Origin: Clostridiales bacterium
GTDB taxonomy: Bacteria > Bacillota > Clostridia > Christensenellales > CAG-138
Reading direction: 5' to 3'
Assembly: GCA_012517905.1 (NCBI GenBank)
Contig: JAAYUE010000004.1
Location: 1 to 45,776 of the forward strand
Length of the DNA stretch: 45,776 nt
The notes under the pieces were generated by a model that was not told the DNA's origin, ran no database searches, and worked only from the letters and a program-made list of their open reading frames with translations. This document shows positions 24,166-32,511 of this stretch, one piece after another; within the stretch, counting starts at the first letter, position 1, and the number at the start of each line of letters is the position of its first letter. A program made the position numbers and the translations under genes.

Positions 24166-24816
24166 TTGCAATACGCTGCTCTTGGCGCATACGGCCTCGC
24201 GGCCGCCATCCACCTGTTTGCGTGCGCAAACCGAACGCAGCTCAAGCTGCGCAGGATCACGAAGTGCTTCCTCATGCCGCTGCTGGCGCTTTGCTATGTC
24301 CTGCTGGCGCGGACGGTTTCCCCGCTGGTCGTCGCAGCCATCCTCAGCGGGTTTGCGGGAGACGTGGTCCTGCTGATGCGGCCGCGCCGCTGGGCGTTTC
24401 CCGCGGGCATCGCCGCGTTCGCGGCGGGACATGTGTTTTACATCGTCAGCTTTCTTAACGCGACGCCGCGGTTTCCCGCCTGGTATGTTTTCGCGCTGCT
24501 CGGCGTCGTCACCGTCGCCTGCGCCGTTCTGTTGATACGCGCACTCTGGAAGGGAATTCCAAAGCGGCTGCGTCCGCCCGGATTTGCGTATATGCTGATC
24601 ATCGGGTCCATGGCGTCCGCGGCGCTCATATTCGCTTTCGCCGGCGGCTCGCGCTTCGGCTGGCTTGCCGCGCTTGGCGGCGCGCTGTTTGTCGCCTCCG
24701 ACACCACGCTTGCAATCGACGCGTTTCACCACCCCGTGCATCACAGAAACGTCATCGTGATGTCCACCTATATCGCCGCGCAGACGCTTCTCGTCTCCGC
24801 GCTCGCGCTGGTTTAG
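24166..24816 (+). CDS. YhhN-type lysoplasmalogenase family membrane protein
   Basis: A 216-residue, roughly eight-span membrane protein of the TMEM86/YhhN family, whose characterised members cleave the vinyl-ether bond of lysoplasmalogens. Family motifs are visible: TKCFLMPLLALCYV, SGFAGDVVLLM, AAGHVFYIVSF, GALFVASDTTLAID and STYIAAQTLLV near the C-terminus; the Asp residues in the GD and SD motifs are the proposed catalytic ones. Plasmalogens occur in anaerobic Clostridia, which fits. The start is TTG at 24166, supported by GGAGGG about 9 nt upstream. rmuC follows after 24 nt. Confidence 0.85.
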   Translation: MQYAALGAYGLAAAIHLFACANRTQLKLRRITKCFLMPLLALCYVLLARTVSPLVVAAILSGFAGDVVLLMRPRRWAFPAGIAAFAAGHVFYIVSFLNATPRFPAWYVFALLGVVTVACAVLLIRALWKGIPKRLRPPGFAYMLIIGSMASAALIFAFAGGSRFGWLAALGGALFVASDTTLAIDAFHHPVHHRNVIVMSTYIAAQTLLVSALALV

Positions 24817-24840
24817 CACACTATAACGGAAGGGGTCTCT

Positions 24841-26148
24841 ATGCAGACGGAACTCATTCTCCTGATCGTATCCATCGTCATATTCGCCGCCATGCTGTGG
24901 CTGCTGTTCACGCTCCTTCGGCGGCAGCAAACGCTGCACGACGACATGAAAAACGACCTGAACCGCTCGCTTTCGGAGTTGCGCCGCGAGCTGGGCGAGG
25001 GCGTACAGTCCTCCGTTTCGCACCTCGGGCGCATGATTCTGGAGCAGCAGCGCACCACGGACGCGCAGGGCGAAACCCGCTTTAAAACATTTGAACTCGG
25101 AAACGAGCAACGGCTGAAAACCTTCGAGTCCAACAACGAGCAAAAGCTCGAAGCCATCCGCCAGACGGTGGAGCGCCGCCTCGTCTCCATGCAGAAGGAC
25201 AACGAGCAAAAGCTCGACGAGATGCGCAAGATCGTGGATGAAAAACTCCAGCAAACGCTGGAGACGAAGGTTGCGCAGTCGTTCAAACTCGTCAACGAGC
25301 GCCTCGAGCAGGTCTACAAGGGCCTCGGCGAGATGCAGACGCTCGCAAACGGCGTCGGCGACCTGAAGAAAGTGCTCGCAAACGTCAAGACGCGCGGCAT
25401 CCTCGGGGAAATCCAGCTCGGGGCCATACTCGAAGAGATTCTCGCGCCGGAGCAGTACGAGACCAACGTCGTGACGAAAAACGGCGGCACCGAGCGCGTG
25501 GAATACGCCGTGAAACTGCCGACCGACGAGGACGCGCCCGTACTGCTGCCCATCGACTCCAAGTTCCCCGCTGACCTCTATTCCAACCTGCAGGACGCGT
25601 ATGAGTCCGGCTCGCCGGAGGCGGTCTCCGCCGCGGTCACCATGCTGACACAGCGCATCAAGCAGGAGGCTGCAAAGATTCGGGACAAGTACCTCGACCC
25701 GCCGAACACCACCGATTTCGCGATCATGTTTTTACCGTTCGAGGGGCTGTATGCCGAGGTGGTCAACCGCGGGCTCGTCGAAGAGCTGCAGCGCAGCTAC
25801 CGCGTGAACATCGCCGGCCCTTCCACCATGGCGGCCATGCTCAACAGCCTGCAGATGGGCTTTCGCACGTTTGCCATCCAGAAGCGCAGCAGCGAGGTCT
25901 GGCGCGTACTCGGCGCGGTCAAGACGGAGTTTAACAAGTTCAGCAACGTGCTGACGAATTCCAGAAAGCGCCTCCAGCAGGTGGACAACGACCTTGACCA
26001 GCTCATCGGCACCCGCACGCGCGCCATCACGCGCAATCTACGCGCGGTGGAGCAGCTGGACGAGCGCAGCACGGGCCTCGTCTTCGGCGCGCTGCCGGAC
26101 GGCGACGCGGAGGACGATTCCGGTGAAGACGTTTCCGCAGACGAATAA
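24841..26148 (+). CDS. rmuC: DNA recombination protein RmuC
   Basis: RmuC-family proteins limit recombination at inverted repeats and carry a restriction-endonuclease-like core. The 435-residue product has an N-terminal membrane anchor (about residues 5-27), then a long coiled coil to about residue 165, with a repeated NEQ(K/R)L pattern every 13-22 residues. The RmuC domain follows (about 175-400): VKTRGILGEIQLGAILEEIL, PIDSKFPADLY, DFAIMFLPFEGLYAEVV and FRTFAIQKRSSEVW. The acidic tail (EDDSGEDVSADE) is unusual but common in Gram-positive homologues. GGAAGGGG precedes the ATG, and a strong terminator follows. Confidence 0.93.
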   Translation: MQTELILLIVSIVIFAAMLWLLFTLLRRQQTLHDDMKNDLNRSLSELRRELGEGVQSSVSHLGRMILEQQRTTDAQGETRFKTFELGNEQRLKTFESNNEQKLEAIRQTVERRLVSMQKDNEQKLDEMRKIVDEKLQQTLETKVAQSFKLVNERLEQVYKGLGEMQTLANGVGDLKKVLANVKTRGILGEIQLGAILEEILAPEQYETNVVTKNGGTERVEYAVKLPTDEDAPVLLPIDSKFPADLYSNLQDAYESGSPEAVSAAVTMLTQRIKQEAAKIRDKYLDPPNTTDFAIMFLPFEGLYAEVVNRGLVEELQRSYRVNIAGPSTMAAMLNSLQMGFRTFAIQKRSSEVWRVLGAVKTEFNKFSNVLTNSRKRLQQVDNDLDQLIGTRTRAITRNLRAVEQLDERSTGLVFGALPDGDAEDDSGEDVSADE

Positions 26149-26163
26149 ATCGGCATCAACCAG

Positions 26164-26190
26164 AGAGCCGTCTTTCGACGGCTCTTTTTT
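26164..26190 (+). terminator. Terminator of rmuC
   Basis: A perfect 9-bp stem (26164-26172 with 26177-26185), a 4-nt loop and a T-tract to 26190. It separates rmuC from the convergent MBL gene. Confidence 0.95.
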
Positions 26191-26199
26191 GGTCTGTCG

Positions 26200-27024
26200 T
26201 TATAGATCGATCACCGTTCCGGCATGCATCGGGCGCAGGCGATCGCCAAGCGTTTCCTGAAGCAGCGCAAACGGTCCGTCGCCCGTGCAATGGCCGGTGT
26301 AAAACACGGCGCCGGTCGCGTCCAGCACGTTTCCCATCTCCCGAATGCGTTCTTCGGACATGCCTCCGCCCAGAGACGGACTGTGCAGATGAAACCCGCC
26401 GATCGCCACATCCGGCATGCGCCCGAGGATTTGTTCCGCGCGGCGCAGGATGTTGACGATGCCGCCGTGCGCGCAGCCGGCGACCAGCACCATTTTTCCG
26501 TCCTGTCGCAGGAGGAGGCTTTGCTCGTGTCGAAAATCGTCCAAAACGGTCGAACCGTTTTCTTCCATCAGAATCGTCGCGTTGCAACTGGAAAAATACG
26601 CGCGCTCCGTCACGCCGGAAAACAGCGTGACGCCGTCAGCCGGTTCCTCGCGCTCTGCGGTAAATACGAACCGTCCGCTTTTCAGCAGCGCTGGGTCCAG
26701 CCCGATCGCCGCCGCTTCGCCGGATTCGCGCAGAGACAAATGCGGCTCGAACGCGCTTTTGCGAATGTAGACCGGCGCATGGTCGTTCGCCGCGAGAAAC
26801 GCCGCCAGCCCGCCGCCGTGATCGTAATGCCCGTGCGACACCGCGGCGAAATCGACGGACGGGATCGATTTGCCGAGCGTCCCGGCGTTTTTTAGAAACA
26901 GGTCGTCTTTTCCCATGTCAAACAGGATAACGCCCGCACTTGTTTCGATATAAAAGCTCAGCCCGTGCTGTGCGCCAAGCTGCGGCGAGAGCGCCGCGTT
27001 TTCCACCAACACCGTCACCCGCAC
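26200..27024 (-). CDS. MBL-fold metallo-hydrolase (COG1237 type)
   Basis: A 274-residue metallo-beta-lactamase-fold enzyme. The zinc motif HxHxDH is AVSHGHYDHGGGLAAF. Further ligands and signatures are VAGCAHGGIVNIL, IGGFHLHSPS and FYTGHCTGDGP, the pattern of the family annotated as RFA-P synthase-like (methanopterin-type) or as general MBL hydrolases in Clostridia. The true substrate is unknown, and no methanopterin pathway genes are seen. The GTG start at 27024 has a GGAAGGGG ribosome site. It is convergent with rmuC and lies downstream of the DUF134 terminator, so it is a single-gene unit. Confidence 0.85.
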   Translation of the reverse strand: MRVTVLVENAALSPQLGAQHGLSFYIETSAGVILFDMGKDDLFLKNAGTLGKSIPSVDFAAVSHGHYDHGGGLAAFLAANDHAPVYIRKSAFEPHLSLRESGEAAAIGLDPALLKSGRFVFTAEREEPADGVTLFSGVTERAYFSSCNATILMEENGSTVLDDFRHEQSLLLRQDGKMVLVAGCAHGGIVNILRRAEQILGRMPDVAIGGFHLHSPSLGGGMSEERIREMGNVLDATGAVFYTGHCTGDGPFALLQETLGDRLRPMHAGTVIDL

Positions 27025-27051
27025 AAGTCAATTCCCCTTCCTTACGCATGT

Positions 27052-27091
27052 AAAAGGCTTTGCCCCTTCACATAGCCGAATCGGCAAAGCC
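27052..27091 (-). terminator. Terminator of the DUF134 gene
   Basis: GGCTTTGCC and GGCAAAGCC (27056-27064 with 27083-27091) with an 18-nt loop, followed on the minus strand by TTTTA. Confidence 0.8.
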
Positions 27092-27105
27092 CTGAAAATT
27101 TCGCG

Positions 27106-27465
27106 TTATTGATTCGCGTGGTTACCGTTTCTGTGTTTATGGCAGCCGCCGCATCCGCAGGTCTCCTCCGTGCCGTCGCAGAGCACATAATCTCCGCCCT
27201 GAATGACGAGCACCTTGGCATTCACCAGTACGTCCGCCAGTTTTTTGCGCGCTTCGTTGTAGATGCCCTGCACCGTCGTGCGCGCAACGTTCATCTGCGC
27301 GGCGCACTCCTCCTGCGTAAACCCTTCCATATCGATCAGTCGAATGGTTTCGTATTCGTCCACGGACATGACGACGCGCTCCGGCGCACGCTGCCCGTCG
27401 ATCGGGCCGAACTCCGCACTGCACGGCAGACAGCAGACATGCCGCCATTTTCTGGGTCTGGGCAT
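27106..27465 (-). CDS. DUF134 family DNA-binding protein (UPF0251)
   Basis: A 119-residue predicted regulator. It begins [20 protein letters not shown], the UPF0251 signature, and has a sigma-70-region-4-like helix-turn-helix: [20 protein letters not shown] then [19 protein letters not shown]. The Cys/His-rich tail ([16 protein letters not shown]) could bind a metal. Family members often lie near dinitrogenase iron-molybdenum cofactor domain genes in anaerobes, but none is visible here. It is divergent from the peroxiredoxin gene 266 bp away. Confidence 0.88.
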   Translation of the reverse strand: MPRPRKWRHVCCLPCSAEFGPIDGQRAPERVVMSVDEYETIRLIDMEGFTQEECAAQMNVARTTVQGIYNEARKKLADVLVNAKVLVIQGGDYVLCDGTEETCGCGGCHKHRNGNHANQ

Positions 27466-27683
27466 TTCCTTTACCTCGTCTATTCATAAAATCCGGCGGT
27501 CGCGACGCCGCATGGCAAAGCCGTTCCGCCGAAGAGTTAAATCCAGTTTACTCCCGCGCTGGCGCCGCGTCAATTGCTCCAAAAATAAATCCGACCCGCG
27601 GTTTTGATTTGTATGCGACAGAATGCCGTTTTCTTCTATGTAACTTTATCACGGTTTTAGAATGAAGAAAAATCTATTCTTTA

Positions 27684-27708
27684 TTTAGTAATTATTACTA
27701 TTACTAAA
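27684..27708 (+). promoter_or_regulatory. PerR/Fur-like palindrome upstream of the peroxiredoxin gene
   Basis: TTTAGTAAT (27684-27692) and ATTACTAAA (27700-27708) form a perfect 9-7-9 inverted repeat. Within it TAGTAAT-T-ATTACTA (27686-27700) is a perfect 7-1-7 repeat, the architecture of PerR and Fur boxes. It lies 24 bp before the peroxiredoxin ATG. I could not fix the promoter boxes. Confidence 0.65.
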
Positions 27709-27731
27709 TTCTGATCTGGAGGTTACAAAAC

Positions 27732-28409
27732 ATGGAAGAAATGACGTATGGACGCATGCCGCTGATCGGTGACGACGCACCCGCTTTTGTCGCAAAAACC
27801 ACACAGGGCGAAATTCACTTTCCGGAAGATTACAAAGGCAAATGGGTCATCCTCTTTTCCCACCCCGCCGACTTCACCCCCGTCTGCACAACCGAGTTTA
27901 TGACCTTCGCCACCATGGCGGACGAGTTCAAGGCGCTCAATACCGAGCTGATCGGCCTCTCCGTTGACTCCCTCTATGCGCACATCGCATGGTTGCGCAA
28001 AATTCAGGAGATCGAGTGGAACGGCATGAAGCACGTTGAAGTCAAGTTTCCATTGATCGAGGATATCCGCATGGACGTCGCCAACAAGTTTGGCATGATC
28101 CAACCCGGCCAGTCCAATACGCAGGCCGTCCGCGCGGTGTTCGTGATCGATCCGAACGCAAAAATCCGCACAATTCTCTACTATCCGCTCTCGACGGGCC
28201 GCAACTTTGACGAAATCAAGCGCATCATCCTCGCGCTGCAAAAAGCGGATCAGGACAACGTCGCAACGCCTGCCAACTGGCGCCCCGGCGACGATGTGAT
28301 CGTCCCGACCGCCGGTTCCTGCGGAACGGCCAAGGAGCGCATGGAAAACCAGAACGACGACCAATATTGCCTCGACTGGTTCATGTGCTTCCGCAAAGAG
28401 AAAAAGTAA
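27732..28409 (+). CDS. Peroxiredoxin (Prx6/AhpC-TSA family)
   Basis: A thiol peroxidase that reduces hydrogen peroxide and alkyl hydroperoxides. The 225-residue product has the active-site motif PADFTPVCTTE with peroxidatic Cys52 (PxxxTxxC) and the C-terminal Prx6-type dimer domain (ATPANWRPGDDVIVP). Further Cys residues at 197, 213 and 219 could resolve the sulfenic acid, as in archaeal-type Prx6 enzymes. GGAGG lies 8 nt upstream of the ATG, and a PerR-like palindrome stands in the leader, so peroxide induction is likely. It ends at a bidirectional terminator shared with the TfoX-type gene. Confidence 0.93.
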   Translation: MEEMTYGRMPLIGDDAPAFVAKTTQGEIHFPEDYKGKWVILFSHPADFTPVCTTEFMTFATMADEFKALNTELIGLSVDSLYAHIAWLRKIQEIEWNGMKHVEVKFPLIEDIRMDVANKFGMIQPGQSNTQAVRAVFVIDPNAKIRTILYYPLSTGRNFDEIKRIILALQKADQDNVATPANWRPGDDVIVPTAGSCGTAKERMENQNDDQYCLDWFMCFRKEKK

Positions 28410-28441
28410 TTTCCCCCAGCAGAACCCCCGCAATCGAAAAG

Positions 28442-28467
28442 CGTCCGGCCTGGTTCCAGGCCGGACG
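28442..28467. terminator. Bidirectional terminator between prx and the TfoX-like gene
   Basis: A perfect 10-bp GC-rich stem (28442-28451 with 28458-28467) and a 6-nt loop, with T-rich flanks on both sides (TTCTTATC on plus, CTTTTCG on minus). Confidence 0.85.
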
Positions 28468-28473
28468 TTCTTA

Positions 28474-28734
28474 TCAGCTTTTCTTATTCAGGGTATAGAA
28501 GCTTTTCAGTTCTTTTTTCGTCTCATCGTCCAGATGATGCCAGCGCACGCCGTGAAGGGCGCCCTCCAGCGCGCAGAGGCGCATATAGCAGGCGGAGGGG
28601 TCGATGGCGGCGATGCGAAGCCACGCCTCACGGCTGCCCGTTTGTTCCAGCGCGGCAATCGTCGGAATTCCGACTTCGATCAGCTGCGTCTCTAGTTTGT
28701 CCGCAATGTTCGGCAGTGTTTTCAATTCTCCCAT
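28474..28734 (-). CDS. TfoX C-terminal domain protein
   Basis: A small 86-residue helical protein matching the TfoX/Sxy C-terminal domain: LKTLPNIADKLETQLIEVGI followed by TIAALEQTGSREAWLRI and ALEGALHGVRWHHLDDETKK. The helix-hairpin-helix-like N-terminus is typical. The N-terminal TfoX domain is absent, as in many Firmicutes versions. The role outside competence is unknown. GGAGG precedes the ATG. It is the last gene of a run (PH, DUF2500, Nudix, GNAT, TfoX) with short gaps or overlaps. Confidence 0.85.
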   Translation of the reverse strand: MGELKTLPNIADKLETQLIEVGIPTIAALEQTGSREAWLRIAAIDPSACYMRLCALEGALHGVRWHHLDDETKKELKSFYTLNKKS

Positions 28735-28750
28735 AGTTGCCTCCTTTGCA

Positions 28751-29293
28751 TCAGGTCAGTGGAATCCAGTATCGCTCCAGCGTGACGTCGTCCCGCGCAC
28801 AATAGACGGTTTTGTCATATATGCCGCCGCTGGACAGGATCGTCCGCCGGCTGGCTTCGTTTTCCACCCGACAGGTGATCAGCACGCGGTCCAGCCCGAA
28901 CGCTTTGCAAACCTTCAGGCACTCGGCAAGCATCCGCTTGGCATATCCTTTTCTTCGCTCGTCCGGATGGACGGAGTAACCGATGTTTCCGCCGAACTCG
29001 CGCAAAAAGTCGTTGAACTCGTGCCGGAACTGAATCGCGCCGACGATGGCGCGGTCGCGCTCTCGCAAAAAAACGAACTGCTCGGACGGCACCCATCCGG
29101 CGGGAACGGTCTGCCGATGCTCGGCCTCGCGGCAAAGCACAACCCACTCCGCGGGATCTTCCATGCGGCGCAGCGGGCCGGACCCGTCCATGCTGTCCCC
29201 CGCGGCAAGAAACGCCGCGCGGTATGCCGCGATCTGTTCGAGCATGGTCTCGTCCGGCTTGATCAGGACGCAGCGATCGCTTGCGTTATCCAT
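28751..29293 (-). CDS. GNAT family N-acetyltransferase
   Basis: A 180-residue acetyltransferase using acetyl-CoA. Motif A is seen in IGYSVHPDERRKGYAKRML (the R/Q-x-x-G-x-A pyrophosphate loop is RRKGYA), then ECLKVCKAFGLDRVLITC and VENEASRRTILSSGGIYD. The N-terminal part ends in FRHEFNDFLREFGGNIGY, as in the subgroup that modifies small molecules. The substrate is unknown. It overlaps the Nudix gene by 8 bp and is followed 16 nt later by the TfoX-like gene. Confidence 0.9.
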   Translation of the reverse strand: MDNASDRCVLIKPDETMLEQIAAYRAAFLAAGDSMDGSGPLRRMEDPAEWVVLCREAEHRQTVPAGWVPSEQFVFLRERDRAIVGAIQFRHEFNDFLREFGGNIGYSVHPDERRKGYAKRMLAECLKVCKAFGLDRVLITCRVENEASRRTILSSGGIYDKTVYCARDDVTLERYWIPLT

Positions 29294-29768
29294 GATTATA
29301 CTCCAAATAGACCGAGCCGAGGTAAAGCGGGCGGTCGCCCTCCGTCAACTCGGAAAACCGCTCTTTGACCTGCACCGGCAAGAGATTCAGTTTGGGCACC
29401 TCTTCCAGAGGCACCCACTCGACGGCGATCTGGAGGTCGTCCGTCTCCGTCGGCGCGATGCGCTCCGTCGAAACGAGGCGGCAGACGAAGATGTGCAGCA
29501 TCTTATGCGCATACTGCGGATAGGTCTCGCGAATAAACGGATCGAGACAGATCTCCTCCATGAGCGCGGCAAAACGCACGGGCTCCACGGTATAGCCCGT
29601 TTCCTCGAGGCATTCGCGCCGAACCGCATCCGCCATGGTTTCATATTGCTCCTGTCCGCCGCCGGGCAGCGAATCGTAGTCCCCGTTTCGCGCGTCGCGG
29701 CAGCGGTTGAGCAGCACCTTTCCCTCGTGCAGAACGATCGCCTTGACCGTGCTTCTTACATGACTCAT
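29286..29768 (-). CDS. Nudix hydrolase
   Basis: A 160-residue Nudix enzyme that hydrolyses a nucleoside-diphosphate-linked compound. The Nudix box G-x5-E-x7-REUxEExGU reads GGQEQYE, TMADAVR, then RECLEETGY, all catalytic residues present. The start MSHVRSTVKAIVLHEGKVLL is the usual first strand. The specificity cannot be told. Its ATG overlaps the stop of DUF2500 by 4 bp and its end overlaps the GNAT gene by 8 bp, which indicates translational coupling. Confidence 0.93.
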   Translation of the reverse strand: MSHVRSTVKAIVLHEGKVLLNRCRDARNGDYDSLPGGGQEQYETMADAVRRECLEETGYTVEPVRFAALMEEICLDPFIRETYPQYAHKMLHIFVCRLVSTERIAPTETDDLQIAVEWVPLEEVPKLNLLPVQVKERFSELTEGDRPLYLGSVYLEYNHG

Positions 29769-30193
29769 AACCGTCTATCGCCCGATCCTTCGTCCATATC
29801 CTTTTGTCGCGCAAAGCCGATGAACCGCGTTCCCTGAAAGGTCAGCAGCCCCCTGTCGCCTTCGGCGAGCATGCCGTATTCGCCGGCCGGCACATGAAAC
29901 TCCATTCGGTCCCCGCTCGGCACTTCAAACGTCACGAAATACCGGGTGGAAGACGAATACATCCGTTCCGCTATGTCCGTCTGGTTCATCTGATACTGGC
30001 TCACATCCTCGCGCTTTGTAACCACGGCCGCGTCCACGGTCAACACCGGGGAATCGTTGTTGCGCTTCCACGCTTTCGCGCCGAGAACCGCGCGCCAGAT
30101 GATGATGCCGAGTACGACGACAAAACCGGCGACGACGAGCACGGGAACGACGCCAAAAAGAACGCCGAATCCGCCGAATGGATTGATCTGCAT
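29765..30193 (-). CDS. DUF2500 family membrane protein
   Basis: A 142-residue protein with one N-terminal membrane segment (about residues 9-34) and a soluble beta-rich domain. The domain has TVDAAVVTKREDVS, SSSTRYFVTFEVPSGDRMEF and GEYGMLAEGDRGLLTFQGTR, as in DUF2500 proteins; the function is unknown. I chose the ATG at 30193 over a GTG two codons upstream, because GAGGAG then lies 5 nt away. The first gene of the coupled trio, it lies 58 bp downstream of the PH-like gene. Confidence 0.85.
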   Translation of the reverse strand: MQINPFGGFGVLFGVVPVLVVAGFVVVLGIIIWRAVLGAKAWKRNNDSPVLTVDAAVVTKREDVSQYQMNQTDIAERMYSSSTRYFVTFEVPSGDRMEFHVPAGEYGMLAEGDRGLLTFQGTRFIGFARQKDMDEGSGDRRL

Positions 30194-30251
30194 AGACACT
30201 CCTCATAGCGCGAAAACCGCGCGTACATCTGATTTTTGTTACAGCTTTTTG

Positions 30252-30626
30252 TTACAGCACAAACCCGGATATGATGCGGCAGATGCCGGAGACGTCCGCG
30301 CGGCTGACGAATTCAAAGCGCACCCGTCCCATGCCTGCAAACCAGAGGTCGAGCTCGCTGTCCAGATCCAGCACGCCCGCGGTCTCCACGGAAAACGCCT
30401 GAATCTTGCTGTAAGGCAGCGAGGTGAAATCCTTCTTTTTGCCCGTAATGCCCTGCACGTTGATGGCGAAAATGCGCTTATTGGTAAACACCACGCCGTC
30501 CCGCACGGTTTGAAACGAACAGACGATCTCCTCGCCCGGAATAAACATCGAAAGGATCAGCGGCGAGAACGTTTTGTCCGCTACCGGGCGGAGCTTGAGA
30601 AACACCGCGTTTTGAAAATCGATCAT
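30252..30626 (-). CDS. PH-domain-like protein (bacterial PH fold)
   Basis: A 124-residue soluble protein resembling bacterial pleckstrin-homology proteins of the YokE/bPH type. Diagnostic parts are GEEIVCSFQTVRDGVVFTNK, RIFAINVQGITGKKKDFTSL, PYSKIQAFSVETAG and a C-terminal helix. The function is unknown in most bacteria. The ATG at 30626 is preferred, with AAGGAG upstream; an in-frame start six codons earlier is possible. It may share a transcript with DUF2500 downstream. Confidence 0.8.
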   Translation of the reverse strand: MIDFQNAVFLKLRPVADKTFSPLILSMFIPGEEIVCSFQTVRDGVVFTNKRIFAINVQGITGKKKDFTSLPYSKIQAFSVETAGVLDLDSELDLWFAGMGRVRFEFVSRADVSGICRIISGFVL

Positions 30627-30681
30627 CCTGCGCTCCTTTTTCAAATCATATCGTCCCTAATACTATACCCGACCGCACGAC

Positions 30682-30712
30682 AAAAAAGAACCCGTTTCCG
30701 GATTCTTTTTTT
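30682..30712 (-). terminator. Terminator of the TetR-ABC operon
   Basis: An A-rich/T-rich hairpin with GAACCCG paired to CGGATTC (one mismatch), flanked by A6 on one side and T7 on the other. It ends the minus-strand ABC operon 17 bp after the permease stop and could also act on the plus strand. Confidence 0.8.
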
Positions 30713-30728
30713 GTATCGAAATCGTGCA

Positions 30729-31775
30729 TCAGAGCTTTCGATATTTTCTGAGCACCTGGATATTGAGCGCGAAAAACAGCAGCGTAAAGCCCAGCATGAT
30801 CGCCAGATCCTGCCAGACATCCGAAAATCCGGCGCCCTGCAGCATGACTTTTCTCAGCGCATCCGCGCCGTAGGAAAGCGGAAACACCTTCGCCAGCAGC
30901 TGCAAAAACAACGGCGTTTCGCGCAGGTTGAACAGCCCGCAGAACATCATCTGCGGAATGATGACGATCGGAATGAACTGGAAGAGCTGAAACTCGTTTC
31001 GCGCAAACGCAGAAAACAGCGTCCCCATGGCCAGCGAGGTGCCCGCGATCGTCAGGTTGATCAGCAGCACCAGCGGGAAGTCCGTCTGCGTATGCACCTT
31101 CAGCACATAGACGAGAAACGACTGGATCACGACCGTCTGCAGCGCGGCGAATACGCCGAAGCCCAGAAAATATCCCGCCACGAGCTGACTTCTGCGCAGC
31201 GAAGAAACCAGGATGCGGTCGAGCGTTCCGCTGATGCGCTCGCGCAGAAACGCGATGCCCGCCAGCAGAAACACAAGAAAGAAGATGATGAACCCCATCA
31301 TGCTCGGCGCGAGAAAATCAAACTGCTCATAGTCGCCGGAACCGTAGTAGAGCTCGATCTCCGGCATGGCCGCAAGCTTCTCCGCCTGCGCAGCCATCTG
31401 CGGCGGCAGGGCGGCCAGATTCCGCTCCTGCGCATACTGCATAAACGCGCGCCTGGCAAGCGCGGTGATCGAGGGGTCCGTGCCCTCGGCCACATAGCGG
31501 TCCTCTACGATATACCCGTCGCTCTCGCCCGATTTGAGCCGGTTGATCGCTTCCGTCTCCGTAGAAACCAGCGTCACATCGGCGAGTTCAAGCATCGCGT
31601 CGGACGCTTCATAGTCGCTTCCCACGACGTCGATCTTCGCCATCGTTACGCCGTTGCCGAGCAGATAGTATAAAAGCGTCATGATCAGCATCGGCGCGAT
31701 CAGCATGACGACGAGCGTGCGCTTATCCCCCGCGATTTGCCGGATGAGCCTGCCTGCGATGACAAAAATCTTCAT
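30729..31775 (-). CDS. ABC-2 type transporter permease
   Basis: A 348-residue ABC-2 permease: one N-terminal span (about residues 20-40), a large soluble domain of about 130 residues (DVVGSDYEASDAMLELADVT), and five further spans starting at FLAPSMMGFIIFFLVFLLAG. The ABC-2 signature LRERISGTLDRILVSSLRRS is present. It is the partner of the upstream ATPase and likely exports a drug, lipid or peptide. The real start is the ATG at 31775, which overlaps the ATPase stop by 4 bp; the longer frame upstream is an overlap. Confidence 0.92.
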   Translation of the reverse strand: MKIFVIAGRLIRQIAGDKRTLVVMLIAPMLIMTLLYYLLGNGVTMAKIDVVGSDYEASDAMLELADVTLVSTETEAINRLKSGESDGYIVEDRYVAEGTDPSITALARRAFMQYAQERNLAALPPQMAAQAEKLAAMPEIELYYGSGDYEQFDFLAPSMMGFIIFFLVFLLAGIAFLRERISGTLDRILVSSLRRSQLVAGYFLGFGVFAALQTVVIQSFLVYVLKVHTQTDFPLVLLINLTIAGTSLAMGTLFSAFARNEFQLFQFIPIVIIPQMMFCGLFNLRETPLFLQLLAKVFPLSYGADALRKVMLQGAGFSDVWQDLAIMLGFTLLFFALNIQVLRKYRKL

Positions 31776-32509
31776 GCCGCGTCGCCTCCCTTGCCGCTGC
31801 GCCGGGCGGACTCGATAAACGCAGCCTCCAGCGTACCCTTTTCCGTCTTCGCCTTCAGCGCTTCCGGCGAACCGTTTTCGATGATCGAGCCGCCGCGAAT
31901 CAATATCAGGCGGTCGCATTTCTCCGCCTCGTCCATCACATGCGTGGTCACGATAATGGCGCGGCCGAGCGCTTTAAGCCGGTCGAACTCCGTCCAGAAC
32001 AGCTCACGCAGCAGCGGGTCGATGCCGACGGTCGGTTCGTCCAGCACGATCACGTCCGGATCACCGATCAGCGCCGCCGTCAGGCTCAGCCGCCGTTTCA
32101 TGCCGCCGGAATAATTGACGACCTTTTTGTTCTCGTCCTTGTCGAGCTCGACCAGCTTCATGAGCGCGTGCGCCTGCGCCACCGCGGCGCGCTTGTCCAT
32201 GCCCTTCAGGCGCGCGTAAAAGATGAGGTTCTGCAGTCCCGTCAGGTCCTCGTAGAGCGCGTCCTGCTGTGCCATATAGCCGATGCGGTCCATCATGCGC
32301 AGATTCGGCATGGGCGTCTTTTCGATGAGAATCGTGCCGCCGTCGAGTCCGAGCGTACCGAGCAGGCACTTGACCAGCGTGGTCTTGCCCGCGCCGGACG
32401 GCCCGAGGATGCCGAGGATCTCGCCCGGCTGCAATGTCAGGTCCACCCCGCTGAGAACTTCTTCGCTGCCGAAGCGCTTGTAGATACCGGTTGCCGTAAT
32501 AGCCTGCAT
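31772..32509 (-). CDS. ABC transporter ATP-binding protein
   Basis: A 245-residue ABC ATPase. Walker A is GPSGAGKTTLVK, the Q-loop is YMAQQDALYED, the signature is NYSGGMKRRLSL, Walker B is VIVLDEPTVGID, and the switch His is in VTTHVMDEAEKCD. It energises the ABC-2 permease encoded directly downstream. The start at 32509 lies 2 nt after the tetR stop, with GGAG upstream; an ATG at 32524 overlapping tetR is the alternative. The TetR-ATPase-permease arrangement suggests an inducible exporter. Confidence 0.94.
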   Translation of the reverse strand: MQAITATGIYKRFGSEEVLSGVDLTLQPGEILGILGPSGAGKTTLVKCLLGTLGLDGGTILIEKTPMPNLRMMDRIGYMAQQDALYEDLTGLQNLIFYARLKGMDKRAAVAQAHALMKLVELDKDENKKVVNYSGGMKRRLSLTAALIGDPDVIVLDEPTVGIDPLLRELFWTEFDRLKALGRAIIVTTHVMDEAEKCDRLILIRGGSIIENGSPEALKAKTEKGTLEAAFIESARRSGKGGDAA

Positions 32510-32511
32510 GT

